A stretch of 8,824 bases of DNA from an uncultured Clostridia bacterium. GTDB lineage: Bacteria; Bacillota; Clostridia; Oscillospirales; Ruminococcaceae. The DNA is taken from the NCBI GenBank assembly GCA_937893735.1, contig CALBGD010000488.1, forward strand, positions 1 through 8,824, given 5' to 3'. Within the stretch, counting starts at the first letter, position 1, and every line of letters begins with the position of its first letter. A program made the position numbers and the translations under genes. The notes under the pieces are model-generated. The model ran no database searches. It had not been told where the DNA came from and saw only the letters and a list, made by a program, of their open reading frames with translations. Shown piece after piece: positions 1 to 6,434 of the stretch.

Positions 1-2
1 CC

Positions 3-614
3 GCCAGCCTGTCCACGGCGATGTCGCTTATTCCCGATGAGATAACCGCCGACCGCGCCGGGCGCGTGATATACACCGCCGGGGACGGAGCCTCCGTTGA
101 AGCTGGGAGCAGCATAGCCGCCATCGCCGGCACGGATTCCCTCGTTGTGACTGCGGCGGTAAGCGAGCTGGATATCTCCCGGATTTATCTCGGGCAGGAG
201 GTGCAGTTCACCTGCTCGGCATATCCCGACGATATTTTCACCGGGAAAGTCGCCAAGATAGCCGGGGCGGCGCGTAGCCAGTACAGCGGCGCAGTCCTTG
301 AAACGGTGGTGGACGTTATCATCACTCCGGATTCAAAGGACGAGCGCCTTAAATCCGGACTGTCCGCGGACGTTCAGTTCCGTATCTCCGACCCGCGCAG
401 AATATGCGTGCTCCCCTACGAAGCGATAGGTCAGGACGACGAGGGAGAATATATCTATGTTTACGAGGACGGCTCCGCGGTAAAGCGCAAGATATTCACC
501 GGAGCGGAATTCTCAGACGGGACTGAGATAATCAAGGGCGCCGCCCCCGCCGACCGGATATTCCTCCAGCCGGAAACCATATCCACCAACCGCTATGTGA
601 GGGTAGAAGAATGA
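3..614 (+). CDS. Efflux ABC transporter periplasmic-adaptor-type subunit (HlyD/MacA family), C-terminal part
   Basis: This is the C-terminal part of a membrane-fusion/adaptor protein that would link an ABC permease to the extracellular side. The reading frame is open back to the window edge, so the true start lies upstream and the ATG at position 21 is probably internal. About 203 residues are visible. The second half of a lipoyl/barrel-hybrid motif comes first (ITADRAGRVIYTAGDGASV, then a LVVTAAVSELDISRI strand-turn). A beta-barrel section follows (GQEVQFTCSAYPDD, SGLSADVQFRI), then a membrane-proximal section (VLPYEAIGQDDEGEYIYVYE) typical of HlyD/MacA/YknX-like adaptors. Its stop overlaps the next ATG (ATGA), so it is translationally coupled to the permease. 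The N-terminal membrane anchor and coiled coil cannot be seen. Family assignment is firm; the substrate is unknown. Confidence 0.85.
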   Translation, partial: ASLSTAMSLIPDEITADRAGRVIYTAGDGASVEAGSSIAAIAGTDSLVVTAAVSELDISRIYLGQEVQFTCSAYPDDIFTGKVAKIAGAARSQYSGAVLETVVDVIITPDSKDERLKSGLSADVQFRISDPRRICVLPYEAIGQDDEGEYIYVYEDGSAVKRKIFTGAEFSDGTEIIKGAAPADRIFLQPETISTNRYVRVEE

Positions 615-1786
615 GAACAGCCGCACTTATCAACATTTTCCGCAGCCGCACGCGCTCGCTGCTCACCATGGCAGGGATAGCCGTGGGCGTGCTCTCAGTG
701 GTGCTTGTTTCCACGGTAGGAACTGTCGGGACTTCGCAGGTCAGCGCCACGCTCGTTACGATGGGAGTTGATACCCTGCTGGTGCAATCCGCTGAGAAAA
801 GCGTTGCAGTCACCCTCACGGACGAGGACGTTTCCACCGTCCGCCGGGTAGACGGTGTTAATGACGTAATGCCGCTGATGGCTTCCGTAACCGAAGCCAA
901 AATGATAGGCAGACGGCTTGACAGCTACGTCTGGGGAGTGGACAGGTCCGCCGACCGCCTTATCTCACTTGAGGCAAAACACGGCAGGCTGATAAACAAC
1001 AGCGACTCCGCCGGGAACCTCAAGGTCTGCGTAATAGACGAGCAGTTCGCGCTGAAATCCTACGGAAGAAGCAACGTTGTCGGGAAAACTCTGTCCATGT
1101 TCCTGGGCGGAAGATACCACGAATTCGAGATAATCGGCGTGGCAAAATCCGGGCTGTCCAGCCTTCAGGGAATGCTCTCTAACATCATGCCGGGGTTCAT
1201 GTATATCCCGATAAGCACCATGCAGCAGCTCACCGGGCGCACCACTTACGACAAGCTTGCCGTAAAGCTTGACGACATGAACACCGATATTCCCGTAGTG
1301 GAAGCGGTAAAGACCGCTCTCGACCGCACCCACGGAACGACTGACGCATTCATCGTCAACAATCTGCTGTCGCAGAAAAGCCAGCTTGAAGATATCCTGT
1401 CGATAGTTACCACCGCGCTGTCGCTTGTTGCCGGAATCTCCCTTGCGGTATCAGGAATATCAGTAATGACCACCATGCTTATGAGCGTGACCGAGCGCAC
1501 CCGCGAGATAGGCATAAAAAAGTCGATAGGCGCCACCAGCCGGGATATCTGCCGGGAATTCCTCTCGGAATCCGTTCTGCTGACAATGCTCGGCAGTGCC
1601 GCCGGAATCGCCGCCGGGCTGCTGATTTCAGCGGCAGGGTGCCTGATAATCGGAGTTCCGTTCTCGGTGAATCTCGTTATAATCGGAGCAGCGGCGCTCG
1701 CCTCCGGGGCGGTGGGGGCTGTATTCGGAGCCTACCCCGCGTACAAGGCGGCTTCGCTGAACCCGGTCGAGGCGCTGAGAATGTAA
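611..1786 (+). CDS. MacB-like ABC transporter permease (FtsX family)
   Basis: This 391-residue permease has one N-terminal membrane segment (about residues 17-38), a MacB-type extracytoplasmic domain (about 40-255) and three C-terminal membrane segments (about 270-293, 321-347 and 353-376). The coupling-helix signature ERTREIGIKKSIGA is at 295-308 and the family-typical C-terminus AYPAYKAASLNPVEALR at 374-390. Such permeases pair with a separate MacB/YknY/LolD-type ATPase to drive mechanotransmission or export of peptides, lipids or drugs through the adaptor encoded just upstream. E. coli MacB has its ATPase fused at the N-terminus; here there is none, as in Gram-positive YknZ-type proteins. 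The start is fixed by the ATGA overlap with the adaptor and by GAGGG at 599-603, seven bases before the ATG. No ATPase follows, because the next gene is convergent, so the partner is presumably upstream of the window or elsewhere. Substrate unknown. Confidence 0.92.
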   Translation: MRTAALINIFRSRTRSLLTMAGIAVGVLSVVLVSTVGTVGTSQVSATLVTMGVDTLLVQSAEKSVAVTLTDEDVSTVRRVDGVNDVMPLMASVTEAKMIGRRLDSYVWGVDRSADRLISLEAKHGRLINNSDSAGNLKVCVIDEQFALKSYGRSNVVGKTLSMFLGGRYHEFEIIGVAKSGLSSLQGMLSNIMPGFMYIPISTMQQLTGRTTYDKLAVKLDDMNTDIPVVEAVKTALDRTHGTTDAFIVNNLLSQKSQLEDILSIVTTALSLVAGISLAVSGISVMTTMLMSVTERTREIGIKKSIGATSRDICREFLSESVLLTMLGSAAGIAAGLLISAAGCLIIGVPFSVNLVIIGAAALASGAVGAVFGAYPAYKAASLNPVEALRM

Positions 1787-1791
1787 TATAC

Positions 1792-1824
1792 GGAAAAAGG
1801 CAGTGCCGGGGCACTGCCTTTTCC
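1792..1824. terminator. Bidirectional rho-independent terminator between convergent genes
   Basis: AAAAGGCAGTGCC at 1795-1807 pairs perfectly with GGCACTGCCTTTT at 1810-1822. The pairing extends outward to the GG/CC ends with one bulged A, and the apical loop is very tight (two to four bases). The A run on the left arm and T run on the right arm give a U-rich 3' side in both directions. The element lies six bases after the permease stop and about 30 bases beyond the stop of the convergent RCC1-repeat gene, so it probably terminates both. Confidence 0.85.
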
Positions 1825-1853
1825 ATTTATATTGGGGGGAGAGAGGTTATCAA

Positions 1854-4841
1854 TTATTTAGCCTTTATCTTATAGATCTTGGAGGCGGAAGAATAGAGCT
1901 TCTTTCCATTGACCGTGATATAGGACTTGATGTAGTAATAATATGTCTTGCCCTTGACAGCGGTGCTGTCGATGAAGCTCATCTCCTCGGGGTCGTCCGT
2001 AACGATCTCGCCGAGAGTCTTGCCCTTGCCCTTTGCGGAGTTGCGGCGGTAAACCACATAACCCTCCGCATAGTCGGACTGATCCCACTCTAGGATTATG
2101 CCGTCTGTCGTTGCCTTTCTGTATGTTATGTTGACCTTTGCCGGGCGTACATTAACAGTGACGGTTCTTGTCTTGGCGGTATTGGTCTTTGCAGTTACAG
2201 TGATCTTTGCAGTGCCGGGAGCCACTGCGGTAACTGTACCGTTTTCATCTACGACTGCTACGCTCTCATCGGAAGATGTGAACAGCAGCGTCTTGTCGTC
2301 TGCATTCGCCGGGTAGATCTTTGACTTGAACGTGAACGTACCGTCAATATTAAGAGTCTTGCTCTTTCCGGGAGTTACGGAGAAGCTGGATACCGGAGTG
2401 GATACGGTTACAGTGCACTGTGCAGTAAGGCCATTTGCCGTCTTTGCCGTGATAACAGCGGTACCGTTCTTTACAGCCTTCACAACGCCGCTGCTGCTTA
2501 CTGTTGCCACAGAAGAGTCAGAACTGGTCCATGTAACGGTCTTGTTAGACGCGTTATCAGGGGTTACTGTTGCCGTGAGGCTTGCTGTCTTGTTTGGAGC
2601 GAGCGTAACATCAGTCTTGTCGAGTGCTATGCTCTTCGCCTGAACAGCCGCCTTGCAGAGTCCGTCTGTGAAAATGGTCTGCGGCTCAATGTTGGCACCG
2701 CCGGAGCCGTTTCCTACCTGACCATATGTATTGTCGCCCCAGCAGTAAAGTTTGCTCTCATCGGTTATGCAGCCTGCAAAATTATCTCCGAGGCTGATAG
2801 AGATGACATCTTCCATAATTGACTTGGAAAAATCACTGGAGCTCTTAACTGTTCCATTTCCAAGCTGTCCCTTGGAGTTATCGCCTGCAAGATAAAGGCT
2901 TTCGCTCAGAGAACCGATAACTGCGGAGAAGTTGCTGCTTGTTGCAACATGTTCGCCGGCGTAGCCCACCTTCTCGGGCTTTTTAAGGCGGTATGTGTCT
3001 GTACCAAGCTGACCGCTGCCATTTTCACCCCAGGCATAAATATCGCCGTCAGAAGAAACTGCGATAGTATGGCTGCCAGCTGCTGCAATATCAGTAAAGC
3101 TGATATCGTTATCCTTTCTGTCCTTTATGCTGATAAGCTCAGGAGAGGAAACAATGCGGGAGTCCGTATCAACGCCAAGCTGTTTTGAGCTGTTGCTGCC
3201 CCAGCCGTAAAGATTTCCACCTACAATCGCCATTGCGTGGCTGTCGCCGGCAGCAATGTCTGTTGCGCCCTTCAAATCATCGTCGATCACTTGAGGATAC
3301 TTGACGGTCTTTTCACCCTCGCCAAGGCGGTTAGATGTATTTGAGCCCCAGCCATATACGTCGCCGGCTATTATTGCCAGCGCATATCCGCTGCCGAATT
3401 CAAGCTGATCGATACCGCCGGAAAGATAGTCGTTCAGCGTAGGCTTGTTTATTACGGTGCTGTTGGTCTTCATGCCAAGCAGGTAACCGCTGTTGTCGCC
3501 GAAAACATATACGCTGCCGCTCTTGATCTGAACGATCGTGACCTTGTTTCCGCACCATACATTAACAGCTTCATCTTCAAGCTTTACCCTTGTAGGAGAT
3601 TTCCTTGATGTGAAATCGCCAAGACCGAGCTGACCCTTGTCGTTGTTGCCCCATGTATACAGCTTGCCGGAGCTGTCAATGGCTGCTGAATGATCCTTTC
3701 CTGCTGAGTAAACAATTATATCCTTTGCTGTATATGCAGGCTTTGTGACAAAGGTGCTCTGCGTTGAGAAGAGCTCGCCGTAGCTGCCTGTGCCCGCCGC
3801 AGAAACCTTGCCGTTATCCTTGAGCATAAGCGAATGATGTTCGCCCAGCGCCACGGAAACAGCACCGTTTGTGATCTTAACGGGATAATACTCGTCATCT
3901 GTATCGCCATCGTGAAGCTGACCGCTTTCATCTGCGCCCCATGTATATGCTGTTCCTGATGTGGTCACGATGCCGGAGGAAGAGCCGCCTGCAAATATCG
4001 CCCTTGCGCTGTCCACCCTTACGCGCTCAAAGGAATTGCCGCTGGAATATCCGTCATAGCCGAGCTGACCGTCTTCATTGGAGCCAGTGGTCTTTACAGT
4101 GCCGTCGCTCATCAGGAGGATAGAGTGAGTATTGCCCGCCTCTACCTCAGCGGCGCCGCTGGAAACGACCTTCTGGAATGACGAATAATCCCTGTAATCG
4201 CCTGTGCCGAGCTGTCCGTCCTCGTTGTTTCCGGCAGCGTAGACCTCGCCCGCCTTTGTTACAATAAGCGTGAATCCATCGCCAGCCGCGATATCGACAG
4301 CGTTGTCCATCAGCTTTGTGGACGAATTTTTCCTGCCATTTGACGAAGTTCCGAGCTCGCCGTACTCATTGCTGCCCCAGCCGACAACGGAGCCGTCCTG
4401 AAGCAGTGCGACCGTGTGCTCATCGCCTGCGCTGACCTGTGCAACATTGTCCATCAGCTTCTGCGGCTTGTATATTACCAGCGAAGAGGTATCCGGGCTT
4501 ATCTGCCCACGGGAATTGTCGCCCCAGCCGTAAAGCGTGCCGTTGGTATCTATCGCGAAGCTTGCGTCATCATTAGCGGCTATGTAAACTACCTTGTCCA
4601 TTACCTTTACGCCGTTGGAGCTCTCTGTATCAGAGCCGGCGCCGAGCTGTCCGCTGCTGTTGTCTCCGGCAGCCCAGAGCGACATATCGCTCTTTATAAC
4701 CAGACTGTGATTCTCACCGACCGCAATGGTATTCACGCTCAGCTCAGAAGAAGCGGCGAAAGCCGCCGATGTCAGCGGTATCATAGTCACCAACTGGGCA
4801 GCGCACAGCGAAACCGCCGTTATCTTTGCCTTTTTATTCAT
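1854..4841 (-). CDS. Secreted RCC1-repeat double-propeller protein with two BIG2 domains and an Fn3-like domain
   Basis: This 995-residue exported protein has a signal peptide MNKKAKITAVSL... with cleavage likely after AFA at residue 29. Fourteen RCC1-type blades follow (motif starts at residues 54-734), most with a (W/A)G-x-N-x-x-GQLG core and a later AAGxxH(S/T)-hydrophobic strand. Next come two bacterial Ig-like group 2 domains (about 735-814 and 815-902; SSDSSVATVSSSGVVKAV and SSDESVAVVDENGTVTAV) and an Fn3-like domain (about 903-995; ILEWDQSDYAEGYVVYRR, YYYYIKSY). The longest ORF begins at 4856, but that ATG overlaps the ribosome binding site GGAGGGAG (4854-4847). The ATG at 4841 has 8-base spacing and begins directly with the basic signal-peptide start, so I chose it. 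I see no LPXTG motif, SLH domain, dockerin or catalytic domain. RCC1 propellers are usually protein-interaction platforms, and BIG2/Fn3 domains are usually spacers or adhesive modules. Adhesion or surface binding is an inference; the real role is unknown. Confidence 0.93.
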   Translation of the reverse strand: MNKKAKITAVSLCAAQLVTMIPLTSAAFAASSELSVNTIAVGENHSLVIKSDMSLWAAGDNSSGQLGAGSDTESSNGVKVMDKVVYIAANDDASFAIDTNGTLYGWGDNSRGQISPDTSSLVIYKPQKLMDNVAQVSAGDEHTVALLQDGSVVGWGSNEYGELGTSSNGRKNSSTKLMDNAVDIAAGDGFTLIVTKAGEVYAAGNNEDGQLGTGDYRDYSSFQKVVSSGAAEVEAGNTHSILLMSDGTVKTTGSNEDGQLGYDGYSSGNSFERVRVDSARAIFAGGSSSGIVTTSGTAYTWGADESGQLHDGDTDDEYYPVKITNGAVSVALGEHHSLMLKDNGKVSAAGTGSYGELFSTQSTFVTKPAYTAKDIIVYSAGKDHSAAIDSSGKLYTWGNNDKGQLGLGDFTSRKSPTRVKLEDEAVNVWCGNKVTIVQIKSGSVYVFGDNSGYLLGMKTNSTVINKPTLNDYLSGGIDQLEFGSGYALAIIAGDVYGWGSNTSNRLGEGEKTVKYPQVIDDDLKGATDIAAGDSHAMAIVGGNLYGWGSNSSKQLGVDTDSRIVSSPELISIKDRKDNDISFTDIAAAGSHTIAVSSDGDIYAWGENGSGQLGTDTYRLKKPEKVGYAGEHVATSSNFSAVIGSLSESLYLAGDNSKGQLGNGTVKSSSDFSKSIMEDVISISLGDNFAGCITDESKLYCWGDNTYGQVGNGSGGANIEPQTIFTDGLCKAAVQAKSIALDKTDVTLAPNKTASLTATVTPDNASNKTVTWTSSDSSVATVSSSGVVKAVKNGTAVITAKTANGLTAQCTVTVSTPVSSFSVTPGKSKTLNIDGTFTFKSKIYPANADDKTLLFTSSDESVAVVDENGTVTAVAPGTAKITVTAKTNTAKTRTVTVNVRPAKVNITYRKATTDGIILEWDQSDYAEGYVVYRRNSAKGKGKTLGEIVTDDPEEMSFIDSTAVKGKTYYYYIKSYITVNGKKLYSSASKIYKIKAK
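2640..4682 (-). repeat. Fourteen RCC1-type blade repeats (two sets of seven)
   Basis: The coding sequence contains 14 degenerate protein repeats of mostly 48-51 residues, starting at residues 54, 102, 151, 199, 248, 297, 345, 393, 443, 494, 543, 600, 648 and 697 of the 995-residue protein. The eleventh is longest (57 residues, with an insertion around IKDRKDNDISF). The half-repeat AVGENHSLVI (40-49) precedes the first blade, and the last ends as a half blade, the offset expected for velcro-style closure. Known RCC1 folds have seven blades, so blades 1-7 (DNA 3666-4682) and 8-14 (2640-3665) probably form two propellers. Blades 5-7 and 9 have the most degenerate cores. The DNA copies are clearly diverged, so recent tandem duplication is not indicated. 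Confidence 0.85.
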
Positions 4842-4846
4842 ATTTA

Positions 4847-4854
4847 CTCCCTCC
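4847..4854 (-). promoter_or_regulatory. Ribosome binding site that sets the start of the RCC1-repeat gene
   Basis: GGAGGGAG on the minus strand, with GGAGG ending eight bases before the ATG at 4841. The upstream in-frame ATG at 4856-4854 overlaps this site and has no comparable site of its own. The start at 4841 is therefore preferred, removing five residues (MEGVN) from the longest ORF. Confidence 0.88.
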
Positions 4855-4860
4855 ATATCC

Positions 4861-4910
4861 GGAAACCTATATATTTCCTTCTGAAATGTATTGCACCGCT
4901 GTCTGCGGTG
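4861..4910 (-). other. Leader region with two inverted repeats upstream of the RCC1-repeat gene
   Basis: Two perfect short dyads lie just before the ribosome binding site. CACCGC/GCGGTG at 4894-4910 has a five-base loop; GGAAA/TTTCC at 4861-4878 has an eight-base AT-rich loop. If transcribed, UUUCC (4865-4861 on the minus strand) can pair either with the upstream GGAAA or, with two G-U pairs, with GGAGG of the ribosome binding site. I could not place a convincing promoter in 4842-4987, so it is unknown whether these lie in the transcript. They may be leader hairpins, operators or chance. Confidence 0.35.
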
Positions 4911-4967
4911 ATTTGCCTTTCATAACATAAAACAACTCAGCACGCCCAAAGGTTGCAATTATTACCT

Positions 4968-5019
4968 GAAAAATAATAAACAAAATTTATGCCGCGATTT
5001 TGTGCAAAACCGCGGCATA
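4968..5019 (-). terminator. Rho-independent terminator downstream of the MBL-fold hydrolase gene
   Basis: The 15-base arms at 4988-5002 and 5005-5019 (TATGCCGCG...TTTTG and complement) form a long stem with a two-base loop at 5003-5004. The single non-identical position is a G-U pair in minus-strand RNA but an A-C mismatch in plus-strand RNA. On the minus strand the stem is followed by AATTTTGTTTATTATTTTT. Polarity and tail both indicate termination of leftward transcription from the DtxR/MBL unit, and they insulate the RCC1-repeat gene. The stretch 5020-5125 between this hairpin and the MBL stop is AT-rich 3' untranslated sequence in which I see no gene. Confidence 0.85.
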
Positions 5020-5125
5020 GCTTTATGTTCATGCAGACATACCGGTTTTGTACCTCTATATCTATTATAACGCATATAATCGAAAAATGCTGCATAAAAG
5101 TCTTAAATTTCTATTAATGTTCGGC

Positions 5126-5974
5126 TCAGAAATCTATTTCCTCGCCGCCGCCGATGTACATCAGCTTGTCGCCAAGTATCTCGTCCATTATGTCGAAGCC
5201 CCTGAAGCCCGTACAGTGGCAGGCATATATCTTCTCGGCATTGCTGAGTTTCAGCGCCCGCGCCTGCGCCGTGACATATTCTGCGGAGCAGCCAAGCGTT
5301 TTTGGATTAGTCCCCATGAAATGGAACCCTCCGACTATCGCCAGCACCGGAATTCCATACCAGCACTGCTTTACCGTCTCCAGCATATTCTGTATGCCGC
5401 AGTGGAAGCACCCGCCGACTATAACAAGTCCGTCAGCCTTGCGCTTTTTCGGAAATATCACTGCAAAGCTCTCGTCCGACATATCATAGGGAATCTGTTT
5501 CTTGCCGTCAAGGGAGAAGCAGCTTCTGTCGGGGTTTATGTTCTTTTCATCAAACACCTCGCAGGAGGCAAGGTAGAATCCCTCCGCCACCTCGGAAAAG
5601 CTGTTGAACAGCACAAGATTCTTCGCGTATTTTCTGAAAAATCCCTTCCCTGCTCCGACCGCTTCCTTGAACAGACCGTTCTTGCGGAAGCACTCCGTCT
5701 GGGCGCCTGCACGGAGATATATTGCGGCGTCCGGGCTGAGCTTCATAAAGCTGTCTATGCCGCCGATATGCTCAGAATGGTTGTGCGTTATTACCACGCT
5801 GTCAAGCTCCTGCATGGGCAGACCCATGCGACGGGCGTTTTCTGCCGCCTTTCCGGTAAGACCTGCGTCGATCAGATAGTTCTTTCCGCCGAATTCCAGA
5901 TAAAACGACATTCCATTCTCTGAGTAGAGCTTTTCATCAACGGCGGTGTTGTCGATCAGACTGATCAGCTTCAA
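5126..5974 (-). CDS. MBL-fold metallo-hydrolase (COG1237-like)
   Basis: This is a 282-residue cytoplasmic protein of the metallo-beta-lactamase superfamily; no signal peptide or membrane segment is visible. The overall pattern matches COG1237, the group annotated around dihydropterin ribofuranosyl-aminobenzene phosphate synthase: LIDAG at 34-38, the metal motif HNHSEHIGG at 64-72, GGCFHCGI at 187-194, GGFH at 215-218 and ACHCTG at 251-256. Likely metal ligands are H64, H66, H69, H191 and H253. The usual HxHxDH aspartate is a glutamate here (E68, codon GAG). The product starts at TTG, supported by AAGGGGG at 5983-5989 with eight-base spacing; no in-frame ATG precedes the motifs at a better position. 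It follows the DtxR-family gene after three bases, implying co-transcription and translational coupling. The reaction cannot be deduced; the COG1237 name should not be taken as proof of a pterin substrate. Confidence 0.88.
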   Translation of the reverse strand: MKLISLIDNTAVDEKLYSENGMSFYLEFGGKNYLIDAGLTGKAAENARRMGLPMQELDSVVITHNHSEHIGGIDSFMKLSPDAAIYLRAGAQTECFRKNGLFKEAVGAGKGFFRKYAKNLVLFNSFSEVAEGFYLASCEVFDEKNINPDRSCFSLDGKKQIPYDMSDESFAVIFPKKRKADGLVIVGGCFHCGIQNMLETVKQCWYGIPVLAIVGGFHFMGTNPKTLGCSAEYVTAQARALKLSNAEKIYACHCTGFRGFDIMDEILGDKLMYIGGGEEIDF

Positions 5975-5977
5975 GCA

Positions 5978-6349
5978 CTATTCCCCCTTGACGTGGCGCT
6001 TTATGGCTGCAAAGCTCTCAGCACTGAGGCAGTGCTCTATCCTGCACGCGTCCCGCGCCGCGATCTCCTCCGGCACACCCATGGAGGTGAGCCAGTTTGT
6101 GAACAGCACATGGCGCTCGTAGACCTTTTCAGCTATATCCTTTCCCTTTTCGGTAAGGGTGATGTAGCCGTTCTTGTCCACAACAATGCACTCCTGCTCA
6201 CGCAGATTCTTCATAGCCACGCTTACGCTGGGCTTTGAAAACTCCATTTCAGTCGCAATATCAACAGATCTTACCTCGCCGTTGCGGTTCTGTAAGACCA
6301 GAATGGTTTCCAGATAATCCTCGCCGGATTCAAGAATTTTACCTTTCAT
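5978..6349 (-). CDS. DtxR/MntR-family metal-dependent transcriptional repressor
   Basis: This is a 123-residue DNA-binding regulator. The N-terminal winged helix-turn-helix spans about residues 8-70 (DYLETILVLQ at 11-20, recognition region around FSKPSVSVAMKNL at 37-49, wing YITLTEKGK at 62-70). The metal-binding dimerisation domain follows (VYERHVLFTNWL at 76-87, ACRIEHCLS at 101-109). By alignment from memory with B. subtilis MntR and C. diphtheriae DtxR, candidate ligands are D11, E14, H80, C102, E105 and H106. D11 and E14 resemble MntR, whereas the C-R-x-E-H segment resembles DtxR. There is no C-terminal SH3/FeoA-like domain, so it is MntR-sized. It starts at ATG 6349 with AAAGG six bases upstream. 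It is first in a unit with the MBL hydrolase and has its own strong promoter. Sensing of Mn, Fe or Zn is inferred from the family. Confidence 0.9.
   Translation of the reverse strand: MKGKILESGEDYLETILVLQNRNGEVRSVDIATEMEFSKPSVSVAMKNLREQECIVVDKNGYITLTEKGKDIAEKVYERHVLFTNWLTSMGVPEEIAARDACRIEHCLSAESFAAIKRHVKGE
5983..5989 (-). promoter_or_regulatory. Ribosome binding site for the TTG start of the MBL hydrolase
   Basis: AAGGGGG on the minus strand, eight bases before the TTG at 5974, lies inside the final codons of the DtxR-family gene. It supports the rare TTG start and suggests that ribosomes finishing the regulator re-initiate on the hydrolase. Confidence 0.75.
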
Positions 6350-6377
6350 ATCATGCCTTTCTAACAGTCAGCTTTCC

Positions 6378-6393
6378 GCAGAAGTAATTCTGC
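6378..6393. promoter_or_regulatory. Candidate operator dyad in the regulator leader
   Basis: GCAGAA and TTCTGC form a perfect six-base inverted repeat separated by four bases. It lies a few bases downstream of the predicted transcription start of the DtxR-family gene. It may be an operator for autorepression or a small leader hairpin. It does not obviously match the published DtxR or MntR consensus. Confidence 0.4.
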
Positions 6394-6402
6394 ACCAATA
6401 AT

Positions 6403-6418
6403 AATATGATACCATATT
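6403..6418. promoter_or_regulatory. Candidate operator dyad overlapping the -10 element
   Basis: AATATG and CATATT form a perfect six-base inverted repeat around a four-base centre, and the -10 hexamer (6406-6411) lies wholly within it. A dimeric repressor bound here would block RNA polymerase. AT-rich dyads also occur by chance near promoters, so this is suggestive only. Confidence 0.4.
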
Positions 6419-6434
6419 TTCCTTATCACGTCAA
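6406..6434 (-). promoter_or_regulatory. Sigma-A-type promoter of the DtxR/MBL unit
   Basis: On the minus strand TTGACG (6434-6429) and TATCAT (6411-6406) are separated by exactly 17 bases. Each differs from consensus at one position. The expected start near 6399 gives a leader of about 50 bases before the ATG at 6349. Confidence 0.82.

Noticed and set aside
2640..4682. Recurrent GAGCTG(A/T)CC-like DNA motif as a possible CRISPR or intergenic repeat
   Set aside because: It encodes the GQLG core of the RCC1 blades in frame; the spacing follows protein repeats and the copies are diverged.
4868..4896. TATATA with a weak GTGCAA box 17 bases upstream as a promoter for the RCC1-repeat gene
   Set aside because: The -35 matches only about half of consensus, and the start site would fall almost on the ribosome binding site, so it is too weak to report.
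4416..4925. A 169-codon plus-strand open frame across the RCC1-repeat gene start
   Set aside because: It is a shadow of the repeat-coding sequence and contains no recognisable motif.
5060..5080. TATAAT-like sequences on both strands in the AT-rich stretch after the MBL gene
   Set aside because: No -35 box lies at suitable spacing, and no gene downstream would use a plus-strand promoter here.
5048..5923. A 291-codon plus-strand open frame opposite the MBL hydrolase
   Set aside because: It is antisense to a gene with clear conserved motifs, has no recognisable domain, and is explained by codon bias of the true gene.
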